This document shows, piece after piece, positions 57,141 to 64,000 of a stretch of DNA of 64,000 bases. The notes below the pieces were generated by a model. The model worked only from the letters and a program-made list of their open reading frames with translations, did not search any database and was not told the origin of the DNA. Each line of letters opens with the position of its first letter. The first letter of the stretch is position 1. Both the position numbers and the translations under genes were made by a program. Origin of the DNA: Amycolatopsis nigrescens CSC17Ta-90 (GTDB lineage: Bacteria; Actinomycetota; Actinomycetes; Mycobacteriales; Pseudonocardiaceae); NCBI RefSeq assembly GCF_000384315.1, contig NZ_ARVW01000001.1, positions 2,427,746-2,491,745 of the forward strand, written 5' to 3'.

Positions 57141-57751
57141 AGGGATAGACCCGCTTCCAGCTGGGCCAGGGCCTGGTCCAGCTCGGCGACCACGTCCAGC
57201 TCGGGCCGCGTGCCCGAGTCGAACCACACCGCCAGCGCGACCCCGCACACCGTCCGCGCCACGTTCCGCACGGCGACGTCCCCGGGGTCGCGCCCGGTCC
57301 GTTTCGCGGCCAGCTCGGTGACCAGCCGCATGGCGCCGGTGAGGTTGCCGAGGTTGGCCGCCCACAGTTCGGGCACGGTCAGGGTGAGCACCTCACGTTC
57401 ACGGCGCGCGGCGAACTCGTCCGGCGGCATGTCTTCGAAGACCGCCAGGAACGCGCGGCGGAACGCCTCGACCACGCTCAGCCCGGCCGGCTGCTCCCCG
57501 AACGCCTTCGTGAACTCATCGAGCAGCGAGTGGTAGCCGGTGAGGTCGGCCAGATCCTCTTTCGTCGGGAAGTACCGGAACACGGTGCTGGGCGCGACCT
57601 CGGCCGCCTCCGCGATCTGCTCGACCGTGGTCGCGGCGTAGCCCCGTTCGCGGAACAGCCGCAGGGCGTGCCGCTGGATCTCGTTCCTGGTCCTGGCCTT
57701 CTTGCGGGCACGCAGGCCACTCGCGGGCTGGTTTTGGTCGGGCACCGGCAC
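57137..57751 (-). CDS. TetR family transcriptional regulator
   Basis: A 204-residue repressor: KKARTRNEIQRHALRLFRER, GYAATTVEQIAEAAEVAPST, VFRYFPTKEDLADLTGYHSL, and a C-terminal helical domain with VPELWAANLGNLTGAMRLVT (TetR_C_17-like MftR group). It starts with GTG at 57751, with further starts possible within a few codons. It is divergent from the P450 gene, with TACTATCAT repeats in the 100-bp gap. It converges on the ABM gene with a 4-bp overlap. Likely target: the P450 promoter, and perhaps the FMN-reductase/ABM promoter. Confidence 0.92.
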   Translation of the reverse strand: MPVPDQNQPASGLRARKKARTRNEIQRHALRLFRERGYAATTVEQIAEAAEVAPSTVFRYFPTKEDLADLTGYHSLLDEFTKAFGEQPAGLSVVEAFRRAFLAVFEDMPPDEFAARREREVLTLTVPELWAANLGNLTGAMRLVTELAAKRTGRDPGDVAVRNVARTVCGVALAVWFDSGTRPELDVVAELDQALAQLEAGLSL

Positions 57752-57800
57752 AGCCTAACGCCGGATGGCACTCCTGGCAGTCCACCTCTATTTGATTGCT

Positions 57801-57830
57801 TACTATCATTTAGGAGTCTACTATCATAAT
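57801..57830. promoter_or_regulatory. Direct repeats in the TetR-P450 promoter region
   Basis: TACTATCAT occurs at 57801-57809 and 57819-57827, 18 bp apart, in an unusually AT-rich stretch 22-50 bp before the P450 ATG. TATCAT or CATAAT could be the -10 element. The helical spacing suggests two protomers of a regulator on one face, probably the divergent TetR protein. Confidence 0.5.
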
Positions 57831-57851
57831 CTCCTACCGAGGAGGCCCGCC

Positions 57852-59045
57852 ATGACCGACACCGAGCCGATCGCCATGCCCACCGCCCGGACCGCCGGCT
57901 GTCCGTTCGACCCGCCCGCCGAGTACCAGCGGTTGCCGCCGCTGTCCCCGATGCGCTACCCGGACGGCCATGCCGGCTGGCTGGTCAGCGAGCACGCCAC
58001 CAGCAGGCGGGTGCTGTCGGACCCCCGGTTCAGCCACCGGCCCGAGCTGCGGCACGCCCCGATCCGGGACAGCAACCCCGGCGGCCGCGGGCAACCGGCA
58101 GGGCCCGGCTGGTTCCCGCTGATGGACGCGCCGGAGCACACCCGGTACCGGCGGTTGCTCACCGGCTGGTTCACCGTGCGCCGGATGCGGCTGCTCGAAC
58201 CGCGGATCGCCGAGATCACCGCCGACCACCTGGACGCGATGGCCGAAACGGGACCACCGGCCGATCTCGTGCCCGCCTTCGCGCTGCCCATCCCGTCGCT
58301 GGTGATCTGCGAGCTGCTGGGAGTGCCCTACCGGGACCGGGCGGCGTTCCAGGAGCGGACCGCACTCGTCGTCGACATGGACCGGACACCCGATGAGGTC
58401 GCCGACGCCAGCGCCGCACTCGTCGGGTATCTCGGCGACCTGGTCCGGCACAAGCGCCGCCACCCCACCGACGACCTGCTCGGCGCGCTGGCCGCGGAGA
58501 GCGGGCTGACCGACGACGAACTGGCCGTCATCGGCGTGGTGATGCTGGTCGCCGGGCACGAGACCACCGCGAACATGATCGCGCTGGGCGTGTTCGCCCT
58601 GCTGGAGAACCCCGGGCAGCTCACCGCGCTCCGCTACGGGCGGACCGCGGCCGAGCGGGCGGTCGACGAGTTGCTGCGCTACTTGACGATCCTCCAGTTC
58701 GGCGTGCACCGGGCCGCACTGGAGGACGTCGACCTCGACGGCACGATGATCCACAAAGGACAGACAGTCACCGTCGCATTGCCCGCGGCCAACCGCGACC
58801 CGGTGACCTTTCCCGAGCCGGACGTCCTGCGCTTGGACCGCGACGGCGCCCGGCACCATCTGGCCTTCGGTCACGGCGTGCACCAGTGCCTCGGCCAGCA
58901 ACTCGCCAGGAGCGAGCTGCGGATCGCCTACTCGGGGCTGTTCGCGCGCTTTCCGGCGCTTCGCCTCGCCCTACCGGCCGCCGAGATTCCCTTGCTGGCC
59001 AACAACATGACCTATGGCGTGCGGCGACTCCCGGTCGCATGGTAA
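57852..59045 (+). CDS. Cytochrome P450
   Basis: A 397-residue soluble bacterial P450. The I-helix has AGHETT (234-239) with the oxygen-activating acid-alcohol pair replaced by the common E-T-T form. The ExxR motif region is [20 protein letters not shown], and the heme loop [10 protein letters not shown] has the thiolate Cys346. The [12 protein letters not shown] opening is typical of CYP105/107-like actinobacterial enzymes that hydroxylate small molecules or drugs. ATG 57852 has GAGGAGG upstream. No ferredoxin or reductase gene is adjacent, so it must rely on electron partners elsewhere. It is likely under the divergent TetR. Confidence 0.93.
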   Translation: MTDTEPIAMPTARTAGCPFDPPAEYQRLPPLSPMRYPDGHAGWLVSEHATSRRVLSDPRFSHRPELRHAPIRDSNPGGRGQPAGPGWFPLMDAPEHTRYRRLLTGWFTVRRMRLLEPRIAEITADHLDAMAETGPPADLVPAFALPIPSLVICELLGVPYRDRAAFQERTALVVDMDRTPDEVADASAALVGYLGDLVRHKRRHPTDDLLGALAAESGLTDDELAVIGVVMLVAGHETTANMIALGVFALLENPGQLTALRYGRTAAERAVDELLRYLTILQFGVHRAALEDVDLDGTMIHKGQTVTVALPAANRDPVTFPEPDVLRLDRDGARHHLAFGHGVHQCLGQQLARSELRIAYSGLFARFPALRLALPAAEIPLLANNMTYGVRRLPVAW

Positions 59046-59054
59046 CGACAAGGC

Positions 59055-59084
59055 TTGCGCCGTACATGCCTTGCTGGTTATATT
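59055..59084 (+). promoter_or_regulatory. Leaderless-type promoter of the second ArsR gene
   Basis: TTGCGC (59055-59060), 18-base spacer, TATATT (59079-59084), 6 bases before ATG 59091. The distance places the transcription start at the start codon, the same design as for the ArsR gene at 48333. Confidence 0.6.
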
Positions 59085-59090
59085 CCTCTC

Positions 59091-59414
59091 ATGGCAACAA
59101 CGTTCGAAGTGCTCGCCGAGCCCCGTCGCAGGCAGATCCTGGACCTGCTGCGGGGCGGCGAGCGTCCGGTCGGCGACCTGGTCGAGCGGCTCACCCTGAC
59201 CCAGCCCGCGGTCTCGAAGCACCTGAAGGTGCTCCGGCAGGCGGGACTGGTGGAGGTCCGGCACGACGCGCAGCGCCGGTGGTACCGGCTCCGGCTGCAG
59301 CCGCTGGTCGAAATCGACGCCTGGCTCGCGCCCTACCGGCAGCTGTGGAACAACAGCCTGGACGCACTCGAACGCCACCTCGACGAAATGCCGGACGAGC
59401 CGGAAAACGGCTGA
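59091..59414 (+). CDS. ArsR family regulator (SRPBCC-linked type)
   Basis: A 107-residue winged-helix protein: MATTFEVLAEPRRRQILDLL, RGGERPVGDLVERLTLTQPA, VSKHLKVLRQAGLVEVRHDA and QRRWYRLRLQPLVEIDAWLA. No metal-binding Cys. The recognition helix QPAVSKHLKVL and the DAWLAPYRQLW tail match the SRPBCC-linked subgroup and the paralogue at 48333. ATG 59091 is chosen by the leaderless promoter; upstream in-frame codons belong to the end of the P450 gene region. Two SRPBCC genes follow within 45 bp of each other, probably one operon. Confidence 0.93.
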   Translation: MATTFEVLAEPRRRQILDLLRGGERPVGDLVERLTLTQPAVSKHLKVLRQAGLVEVRHDAQRRWYRLRLQPLVEIDAWLAPYRQLWNNSLDALERHLDEMPDEPENG

Positions 59415-59442
59415 GCGGCACCGCGAACCCGAGAGGAATATC

Positions 59443-60384
59443 GTGCGAACGAACTGGGCGACCCTGGACGCCACAGACGGAAAACCCGTGCTGCGACTGG
59501 AACGCCGGCTGGCACATCCGCCGGAAAAGGTGTGGCGGGCCATTTCCGATCCGGCCGAAATGGTGCACTGGTTCCCGGCCAAAGTGGAGACCGAACTCGC
59601 CGTCGGCGCCGAAATGCGCTTCACCTTCGAGGGCGAGGACGCGACCACCAGCGGGGAAATCCTGGAAATGGATCCGCCGAAGCTGTTCGTCTACCGCTGG
59701 CAGACCGACGTGCTCCGGTTCGAGCTGGTCCCCGACGGCGCCGGCTGTCACCTCTACTTCACGCACATCGTCAGCGAGGCGCTCGGCGGGCGGCAGGCGG
59801 CGGGCCGCAACGCGGCGGGCTGGGACACCTGCCTGGACGCGCTGGCCGGCCGGCTCGACGGCACCGCCCCGGCCACCGGCCCGGACGACATGCTGGCGCT
59901 GATGGAGGGCTACGCCGAGCGGTTCGGCCTCGCCGAGGGCGAAGTGCGCCGGACCGAAGACGGGTACCTGCTGCGGTTCGAACGCGATCTGGTGTGGCGG
60001 CCGATGTCCGCGGTCTGGGCGCTGATCGGCGGAGACGTCGGCCCTGGCGATCAGCCTCCGGTCGGCGCGACCAACGGCTACGTGCCGGCCGGCGGGGTCA
60101 CCGAGGTCGAGTCCGAGCGCCTGCTGGCCTACCGGTGGCTGCACGACGGCGCGCCGGCCGGCGAGATCCGCTGGGAGCTGGACGCCGATCCGGAGGCTGG
60201 GCACCGGGTGGTGCTCACCCAGACCGTGCCGGCCGAGCTCGCCGGGCTGCGCGCCACCGCGCTCGCCGCCTGGCAGACCCAGATCGAGGTGCTCTTCCGC
60301 GCGCTGATGGGCGGCGAAACCTGCCCGTGGCCCACCGAACGCACCGAGGAACTGGTGCGGCGCTACACCGAACGGCTCGGCTGA
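59443..60384 (+). CDS. Double SRPBCC (AHSA1-like) protein
   Basis: A 313-residue protein with two tandem AHSA1-like modules. The first (about 15-145) has LRLERRLAHPPEKVWRAISD, PAEMVHWFPAKVETELAVGA, MRFTFEGEDA and AAGWDTCLDALAGRLDG. The second (about 165-310) has YLLRFERDLVWRPMSAVWAL, PVGATNGYVPAGGVTEVESE and RLLAYRWLHDGAPAGEIRWE. The second has lost parts of the typical substrate-cavity text, so the two may have different roles. GTG 59443 follows CGAGAGGAA. Part of the ArsR-led operon. Confidence 0.87.
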   Translation: MRTNWATLDATDGKPVLRLERRLAHPPEKVWRAISDPAEMVHWFPAKVETELAVGAEMRFTFEGEDATTSGEILEMDPPKLFVYRWQTDVLRFELVPDGAGCHLYFTHIVSEALGGRQAAGRNAAGWDTCLDALAGRLDGTAPATGPDDMLALMEGYAERFGLAEGEVRRTEDGYLLRFERDLVWRPMSAVWALIGGDVGPGDQPPVGATNGYVPAGGVTEVESERLLAYRWLHDGAPAGEIRWELDADPEAGHRVVLTQTVPAELAGLRATALAAWQTQIEVLFRALMGGETCPWPTERTEELVRRYTERLG

Positions 60385-60400
60385 GCCGGAAAGGGATCCC

Positions 60401-60925
60401 ATGCTCGGCACCCTGCACCCGACCGAAGACGGCCGGATGTCCATCCGGTTCGAACGGACGCTGCGCCACCCGCCGGAGAAGGTCTGGCGGGCGATCACCG
60501 AGGCGGAACGGCTCAACGCCTGGTTCGCCGTCGTGGTCGACCGCGATCTAGTCCCCGGCGGCCGCGTCCGGTTCGACCTCACCCCGGAGGCCAAGCGGCG
60601 AATGGGCATCGAGGCCGGCGCGGACACCGTCTCCGAGGGCGAGGTCACCGTCTTCGAGGCGCCGGAGCGGCTGGAGTACACCTGGGCGGACGAAATCCTG
60701 CGGTGGCGGCTGAACCGGACCGACGACGGCGGCTGCCACCTGGTCTTCATCAACATCTTCGACCTCGGCGACCAGCCGGTCGGCGACTGGATGGTCGACA
60801 TGGCCTCCGGCTGGCACGCCTGCCTCGACCACTTCGAAGCCTGGCTCTCCGACTCGGAGACGACCTTCTCCCCCTGGGACCGCGCCGCCGCCCTCGCCCC
60901 CTCCTACTCCCCCCTCGTCTCCTGA
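60401..60925 (+). CDS. SRPBCC (AHSA1-like) protein
   Basis: A 174-residue single-module protein: SIRFERTLRHPPEKVWRAIT, EAERLNAWFAVVVDRDLVPG, GRVRFDLTPEAKRRM, EVTVFEAPERLEYTWADEIL and ASGWHACLDHFEAWLSD. It is close in text to the first module of the upstream gene (PPEKVWRAI in both), so the three modules arose by duplication. Ligands are unknown. ATG 60401 follows GGAAAGGGA. It ends the ArsR operon; a perfect 23-bp hairpin begins 10 bp after its stop. Confidence 0.88.
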   Translation: MLGTLHPTEDGRMSIRFERTLRHPPEKVWRAITEAERLNAWFAVVVDRDLVPGGRVRFDLTPEAKRRMGIEAGADTVSEGEVTVFEAPERLEYTWADEILRWRLNRTDDGGCHLVFINIFDLGDQPVGDWMVDMASGWHACLDHFEAWLSDSETTFSPWDRAAALAPSYSPLVS

Positions 60926-60935
60926 ACCCGCGTAT

Positions 60936-60988
60936 GCAGCGAAGGCCACCTTGCCTGCGTCCAGTGCAGGCAAGGTGGCCTTCGCTGC
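60936..60988. terminator. Perfect 23-bp hairpin with GGCCACC/GGTGGCC core
   Basis: Arms 60936-60958 and 60966-60988 are exact complements with a 7-base loop; the arm begins GCAGCGAAGGCCACCTTGCC. It follows the SRPBCC operon and precedes a co-directional kinase gene, so termination of the former is likely. It is the third member of the GGCCACC-core group in this window. Confidence 0.78.
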
Positions 60989-61051
60989 GTCCCCGGAAAG
61001 TCAGACCGTGGGCGGAGGTGGGGAAGAGGGAGGGCGGCTAGGTTTCGGGGT

Positions 61052-62251
61052 GTGGACAGGTCGCGCTCGCCCCGCCGTGCCTGGTTGCGTGGTGCGCCGG
61101 CCTACGCGCTGGACGCCGGGCTGGCGATCTTCTGGTTCACCGTCTACCTGGGCTTCGCGAACTCCAGCTCGCTCGACGGCAGCGTCGGCTTCACCGGGCC
61201 GGACTGGCTCGGCGCACTGGTCGCGGTCGCGGTGGCGCTGCCGGTCGCGCTCCGCCGGCTGTGCCCGCTCCCGGCACTCGCGCTGACCGTGGCCGGCTGC
61301 GTCGCCGCCGCCCTGCTGCACATCACCCGCGAGCCGTTCACGGCGGTCGCCTTCGTGCTGTACATGGTCGGGGTGCGGGAGACGCCGCGCCGGTCGGTGC
61401 CCGCGCTGGTCGTCACGCTGCTGACCGCCACCACCGGACTGGTGGTGTCGTTCCGGCTGGATTCCGCACTGATGGACGGGCCGGAAAACTACACGGTGAT
61501 CGTCTGCCTGTGGTGCGCGATCGGCTGGGGTGCCGGGTTCATCATGCGCGTCCGGCGCGCGGAGACGGCAAGGTCGGCGCAGCGGCTGGCCGAGCAGGCG
61601 CTCACCGACGAGCGGCTGCGGATCGCCCGCGAACTGCACGACATCGTCGCGCACAGCATGAGCCTGATCGCGGTGAAGGCCGCGGTCGGCAACCACGTGG
61701 CGGTGCAACGACCGGAGGAGGCGCGCGACGCGCTGCGGGTCATCGAGGACACCAGCCGGGGCGCGCTGACCGACCTGCGCCGGATGCTCGGCGTGCTGCG
61801 GTCCGGAATGGACGGTGACGAGGAGTCCGCCGAGCTGGACCCGGCACCGGGCCCGGCCGGGCTGCCCGCACTGGCCGAGCTGGCCGAAATCGGTGGGGTG
61901 CGGGTGGAACTGACCGTGCGCGGGCTGTCCAGCCTGTCCGAGGGCGTCGGACTGGCTGTCTACCGGATCGTCCAGGAGTCGCTGACCAACGTGGTCAAGC
62001 ACGCCGCACCGGCGACCTGCCGGGTGAGCGTCGAAGCGGGCCAGGAGGCGGTGCGGATCGAGGTGACCGACAGCGGCAGTGGTGGCACCGGAGGCACCGG
62101 CACCCAGCCGCCTGGGCACGGCCTGATCGGCATGCGCGAACGGGTGCTGACCTACGGCGGCGAGTTCACCGCGGGCCCGCTGCCCACCGGCGGCTTCCGG
62201 GTGCTCGCCACCCTGCCCTACGAACCACAGCCGAAGGAGATTTCCGGGTGA
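61052..62251 (+). CDS. NarL-type sensor histidine kinase
   Basis: A 399-residue kinase with five or six helices in the N-terminal 175 residues (ALDAGLAIFWFTVYLGF, LGALVAVAVALPVALRRL, LALTVAGCVAAALLHIT, TVIVCLWCAIGWGAGFIMRV). Then HisKA_3 with the phospho-His in DERLRIARELHDIVAHSMSL and an ATPase domain (VYRIVQESLTNVVKHAAPAT, GLIGMRERVLTYGGEFTAGP). It is the DesK/LiaS-like intramembrane-sensing type with very short external loops, often sensing envelope damage or antibiotics. It overlaps its regulator by 4 bp. GTG 61052 is the likely start. Confidence 0.92.
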   Translation: MDRSRSPRRAWLRGAPAYALDAGLAIFWFTVYLGFANSSSLDGSVGFTGPDWLGALVAVAVALPVALRRLCPLPALALTVAGCVAAALLHITREPFTAVAFVLYMVGVRETPRRSVPALVVTLLTATTGLVVSFRLDSALMDGPENYTVIVCLWCAIGWGAGFIMRVRRAETARSAQRLAEQALTDERLRIARELHDIVAHSMSLIAVKAAVGNHVAVQRPEEARDALRVIEDTSRGALTDLRRMLGVLRSGMDGDEESAELDPAPGPAGLPALAELAEIGGVRVELTVRGLSSLSEGVGLAVYRIVQESLTNVVKHAAPATCRVSVEAGQEAVRIEVTDSGSGGTGGTGTQPPGHGLIGMRERVLTYGGEFTAGPLPTGGFRVLATLPYEPQPKEISG

Positions 62252-62928
62252 ACCAGCCGGTCAGCGTGCTCATCGCGGACGACCAGGCCCTGCTGCGCGG
62301 CAGCTTCCGGGTGCTGCTGGAGACCGCGCCGGGGCTGCGAGTGGTCGGCGAAGCCAGCGACGGCGCCGAAGCGATTGCCGTGGCAGCGAAGGAGCGCCCC
62401 GACGTGGTGCTGATGGACGTCCGCATGCCCGGCCTGGACGGGATCGAGGCGACCAGGCGGATCTGCGCCGCCCCGGAGACCTCCGGGGTGCGGGTGCTCA
62501 TCCTGACCACCTTCGACCTGGACGAGTACGTCTATTCCGCGCTGCGGGCCGGCGCGAGCGGTTTCCTGCTCAAGGACACCCCGCCCGCCGAGCTGCTCTC
62601 CGCGATCACCGTGGTGGCCTCCGGCGACAGCCTGCTCGCGCCTTCGGTGACCCGGCGGCTGATCGCCGAGTTCGCCCGCCGCCCGGAGCCGGCCCAGCTC
62701 GCATCCGGTGACCTCGACGCGCTGACCGCGCGGGAACGCGAGGTGCTCACCCTGATCGCGCGCGGGCTGTCGAACACCGAGCTCGCCGCGCATCTGCACC
62801 TCAGCCTGGCCACCGTGAAAACCCACATCGGGCACCTGCTGACCAAGCTCGACGCCAGGGACCGCGCCCAGCTGGTGATCTGCGCCTACGAAGGTGGCCT
62901 GGTGTCGATCACCGGGCGTAAGGCCTGA
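62248..62928 (+). CDS. NarL/FixJ family response regulator
   Basis: A 226-residue regulator coupled to the kinase (GTGA overlap). The receiver has VSVLIADDQALLRGSFRVLL, phospho-acceptor Asp in DVVLMDVRMPGLDGIEATRR, LILTTFDLDEYVYSALRAGA (Thr) and FLLKDTPPAELL (Lys). The DNA-binding domain is LTAREREVLTLIARGLSNTE with LSLATVKTHIGHLLTKLDAR. All phosphorylation residues are intact. The paired kinase is of the membrane-stress type, but no exporter gene is directly linked here. Confidence 0.95.
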   Translation: MNQPVSVLIADDQALLRGSFRVLLETAPGLRVVGEASDGAEAIAVAAKERPDVVLMDVRMPGLDGIEATRRICAAPETSGVRVLILTTFDLDEYVYSALRAGASGFLLKDTPPAELLSAITVVASGDSLLAPSVTRRLIAEFARRPEPAQLASGDLDALTAREREVLTLIARGLSNTELAAHLHLSLATVKTHIGHLLTKLDARDRAQLVICAYEGGLVSITGRKA

Positions 62929-62980
62929 GGGTTCGCCGCCTGTTCACCCACCGGTCTTGCTCGCCGGTTAGCTTGCGGAC

Positions 62981-63991
62981 GTGAACCAGGAGCTTGCCCG
63001 CCGGACCCTGCTGACCGGCGCCTTGGCGGCCGCCACGACCATCGCGGTCACCGGCACCGCCGATGCCCGCCCTCGACGGCGGCGAGTGCTGATCGCCACG
63101 AACGAGCCGTGGGGGACCTACCACGTCCGGCCGCTGCTCACCGAGGCCGAGCGCCGCGGCTGGCGGCTGACCCAGCTCGTGCCCGACCATTCCCAGGTCG
63201 AGCCGGGCGATCCGGTACCGGTCACGACGCCGCGGCGGGCACCGCACGCGGACCTGCTGGTGGTCACCGGCGCGGGCGACTGGCCCGCCGAGTGCGCGGC
63301 CCGGTTCCGGCGACTGCCGCTGGTGGCCAGTTCGCTGGCGTACCTGCAACCTCCGGAAGCCCCGCAGGCCCGGCGGTTGCGCCCCCGGCTGGCCCTGATC
63401 ACCTCGTCCTCGCCCGCGGAGTCCCGCGCCTTCGCCGGTTACCTCGGCACCCGGCGCCCGATCCGCGTGGTCGGCTCCCCGCAGACCGACGACCTGCCGG
63501 TGCGCGCCCCCGAGCCGGGGCTGGTGCTGGTCCTGACCAGCGTCACCCGGCCGGACGGGACCGGGGACGCGGCGCCGGGCACCGAGCTGCTGCTGGCCGC
63601 AGCCGAACGGCTGGCGGCGGCCGGCAAGCGCGTCCTGGTCGGGCTGCATCCCCGGGAAGACCGCTCGCTCTGGGCGCGGTACGAGATCAGCGACGTGCCG
63701 TCGTTGCAGGCGTCAGCACGGGCGGAGGCCGCGATCGGCATTCCCGGCACGGTGTTCCCGCTGGTCGCCGCGGCCGGCACGCCGCTGGTCGGCTGCACCG
63801 ACCCGGCCCTGCGGGTACCGGACTACCTGCGCGCGATCTGCTCGTCCACCATCGAAGACCCGGCGAAGGCGGTCTCCGCGGTGGACAACGCCGAGCTGCC
63901 GGCCGCCGAAACGCTGGCGGACGCGGTCGGCCCGATCGGCGGCTCGACCGCCCGGCTGCTCGACGCCTGGTCCCGTGTTCACCCTGGGTGA
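62981..63991 (+). CDS. Tat-type exported protein of unknown function
   Basis: A 336-residue protein with an N-terminal twin-Arg signal: ELARRTLLTGALAAATTIAV followed by TGTADA, cleavage likely after Ala-Asp-Ala. The mature part has an alpha/beta Rossmann-like look: RRVLIATNEPWGTYHVRPLL, GWRLTQLVPDHSQVEPGDPV, ADLLVVTGAGDWPAE, LVLVLTSVTRPDGTG and KRVLVGLHPREDRSLWARYE. AEAAIGIPGTVFPLVAAAGT with VGCTDPALRVPDYLRAI resembles the acceptor half of GT-B or epimerase-like folds, but I cannot assign an enzyme. GTG 62981 is 52 bp after the response-regulator stop, so it may be controlled by that system. Confidence 0.72.
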   Translation: MNQELARRTLLTGALAAATTIAVTGTADARPRRRRVLIATNEPWGTYHVRPLLTEAERRGWRLTQLVPDHSQVEPGDPVPVTTPRRAPHADLLVVTGAGDWPAECAARFRRLPLVASSLAYLQPPEAPQARRLRPRLALITSSSPAESRAFAGYLGTRRPIRVVGSPQTDDLPVRAPEPGLVLVLTSVTRPDGTGDAAPGTELLLAAAERLAAAGKRVLVGLHPREDRSLWARYEISDVPSLQASARAEAAIGIPGTVFPLVAAAGTPLVGCTDPALRVPDYLRAICSSTIEDPAKAVSAVDNAELPAAETLADAVGPIGGSTARLLDAWSRVHPG

Positions 63992-64000
63992 CGTTGCCGA

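Noticed and set aside
1..64000. CRISPR array
   Set aside because: No regularly spaced direct repeats of 24-40 bp were seen. The only tandem repeats are the 21-bp pair at 53565 and the 54-bp units in the toxin gene.

Overview
The window is high-GC actinobacterial DNA with many GTG starts and frequent 4-bp ATGA/GTGA overlaps. Gene content (twin LytR-CpsA-Psr proteins, a TIGR03089-type protein, a FadE25-type acyl-CoA dehydrogenase, purE/purK, GtrA, a PH-domain protein, birA, TNT/WXG100 genes) points to a Pseudonocardiaceae-like organism, probably near Amycolatopsis. From memory of the Mycobacterium tuberculosis map, the order LCP - TIGR03089 - fadE25 - purE - purK - GtrA - PH protein - birA follows Rv3267-Rv3279c. 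Much of the window is therefore an old chromosomal backbone with accessory islands between its genes.

Layout. 1-4243: cell-envelope genes (start of a dTDP-glucose 4,6-dehydratase, two LCP ligases, TIGR03089 protein). 4312-8945: small metabolic and unknown genes (DoxX, NIPSNAP, a cysteine-rich 22-residue ORF among several hairpins, two SDRs with a LysR regulator, a small secreted protein). 9016-12658: a decayed integrative element bounded by 74-bp direct repeats made from the 3' end of the fadE25-like gene. It keeps two tyrosine-integrase remnants and one intact, clearly lower-GC cargo gene, a 708-residue protein with duplicated winged-helix-like modules and a FokI-like PD-(D/E)XK nuclease domain. 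12585-24441: backbone (fadE25-like, acyl-CoA ligase, purK/purE, two GT87-type mannosyltransferases, a degenerate GGDEF protein, an ECF sigma factor fused to a zinc-finger, membrane and extracellular region, two GtrA proteins). 24447-31404: a frameshifted MFS exporter behind a long structured leader, an NmrA-like protein, a NarL-type two-component pair, and a LuxR regulator paired with a lone Pvc16-like (DUF4255) gene. 31451-37254: unknown protein, OmpR/HK pair, HisN-like phosphatase, membrane patatin.

37255-40470 is a compact polymorphic-toxin operon: YbaB/EbfC-like protein, WXG100-like protein, a toxin with an ESX-like N-terminus, an 18-residue repeat tract, a Pro-rich linker and a C-terminal TNT NAD-glycohydrolase domain, then an overlapping candidate immunity gene. 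40669-44400 returns to backbone (HMG-CoA lyase, PH protein, birA, NlpC/P60). 44438-63991 is accessory: a secreted serine hydrolase, an RHH-VOC-methyltransferase operon, TetR and ArsR switches with SRPBCC proteins, a large LAL regulator, an XRE operon, a P450 with a divergent TetR, a second two-component system and a Tat-type exported protein.

Long near-perfect intergenic hairpins recur through the window in a few sequence families. Some lie between convergent genes, others between co-directional genes, including between purK and purE. No tRNA, rRNA or CRISPR array was seen. All function calls come from reading motifs; no database search was possible.
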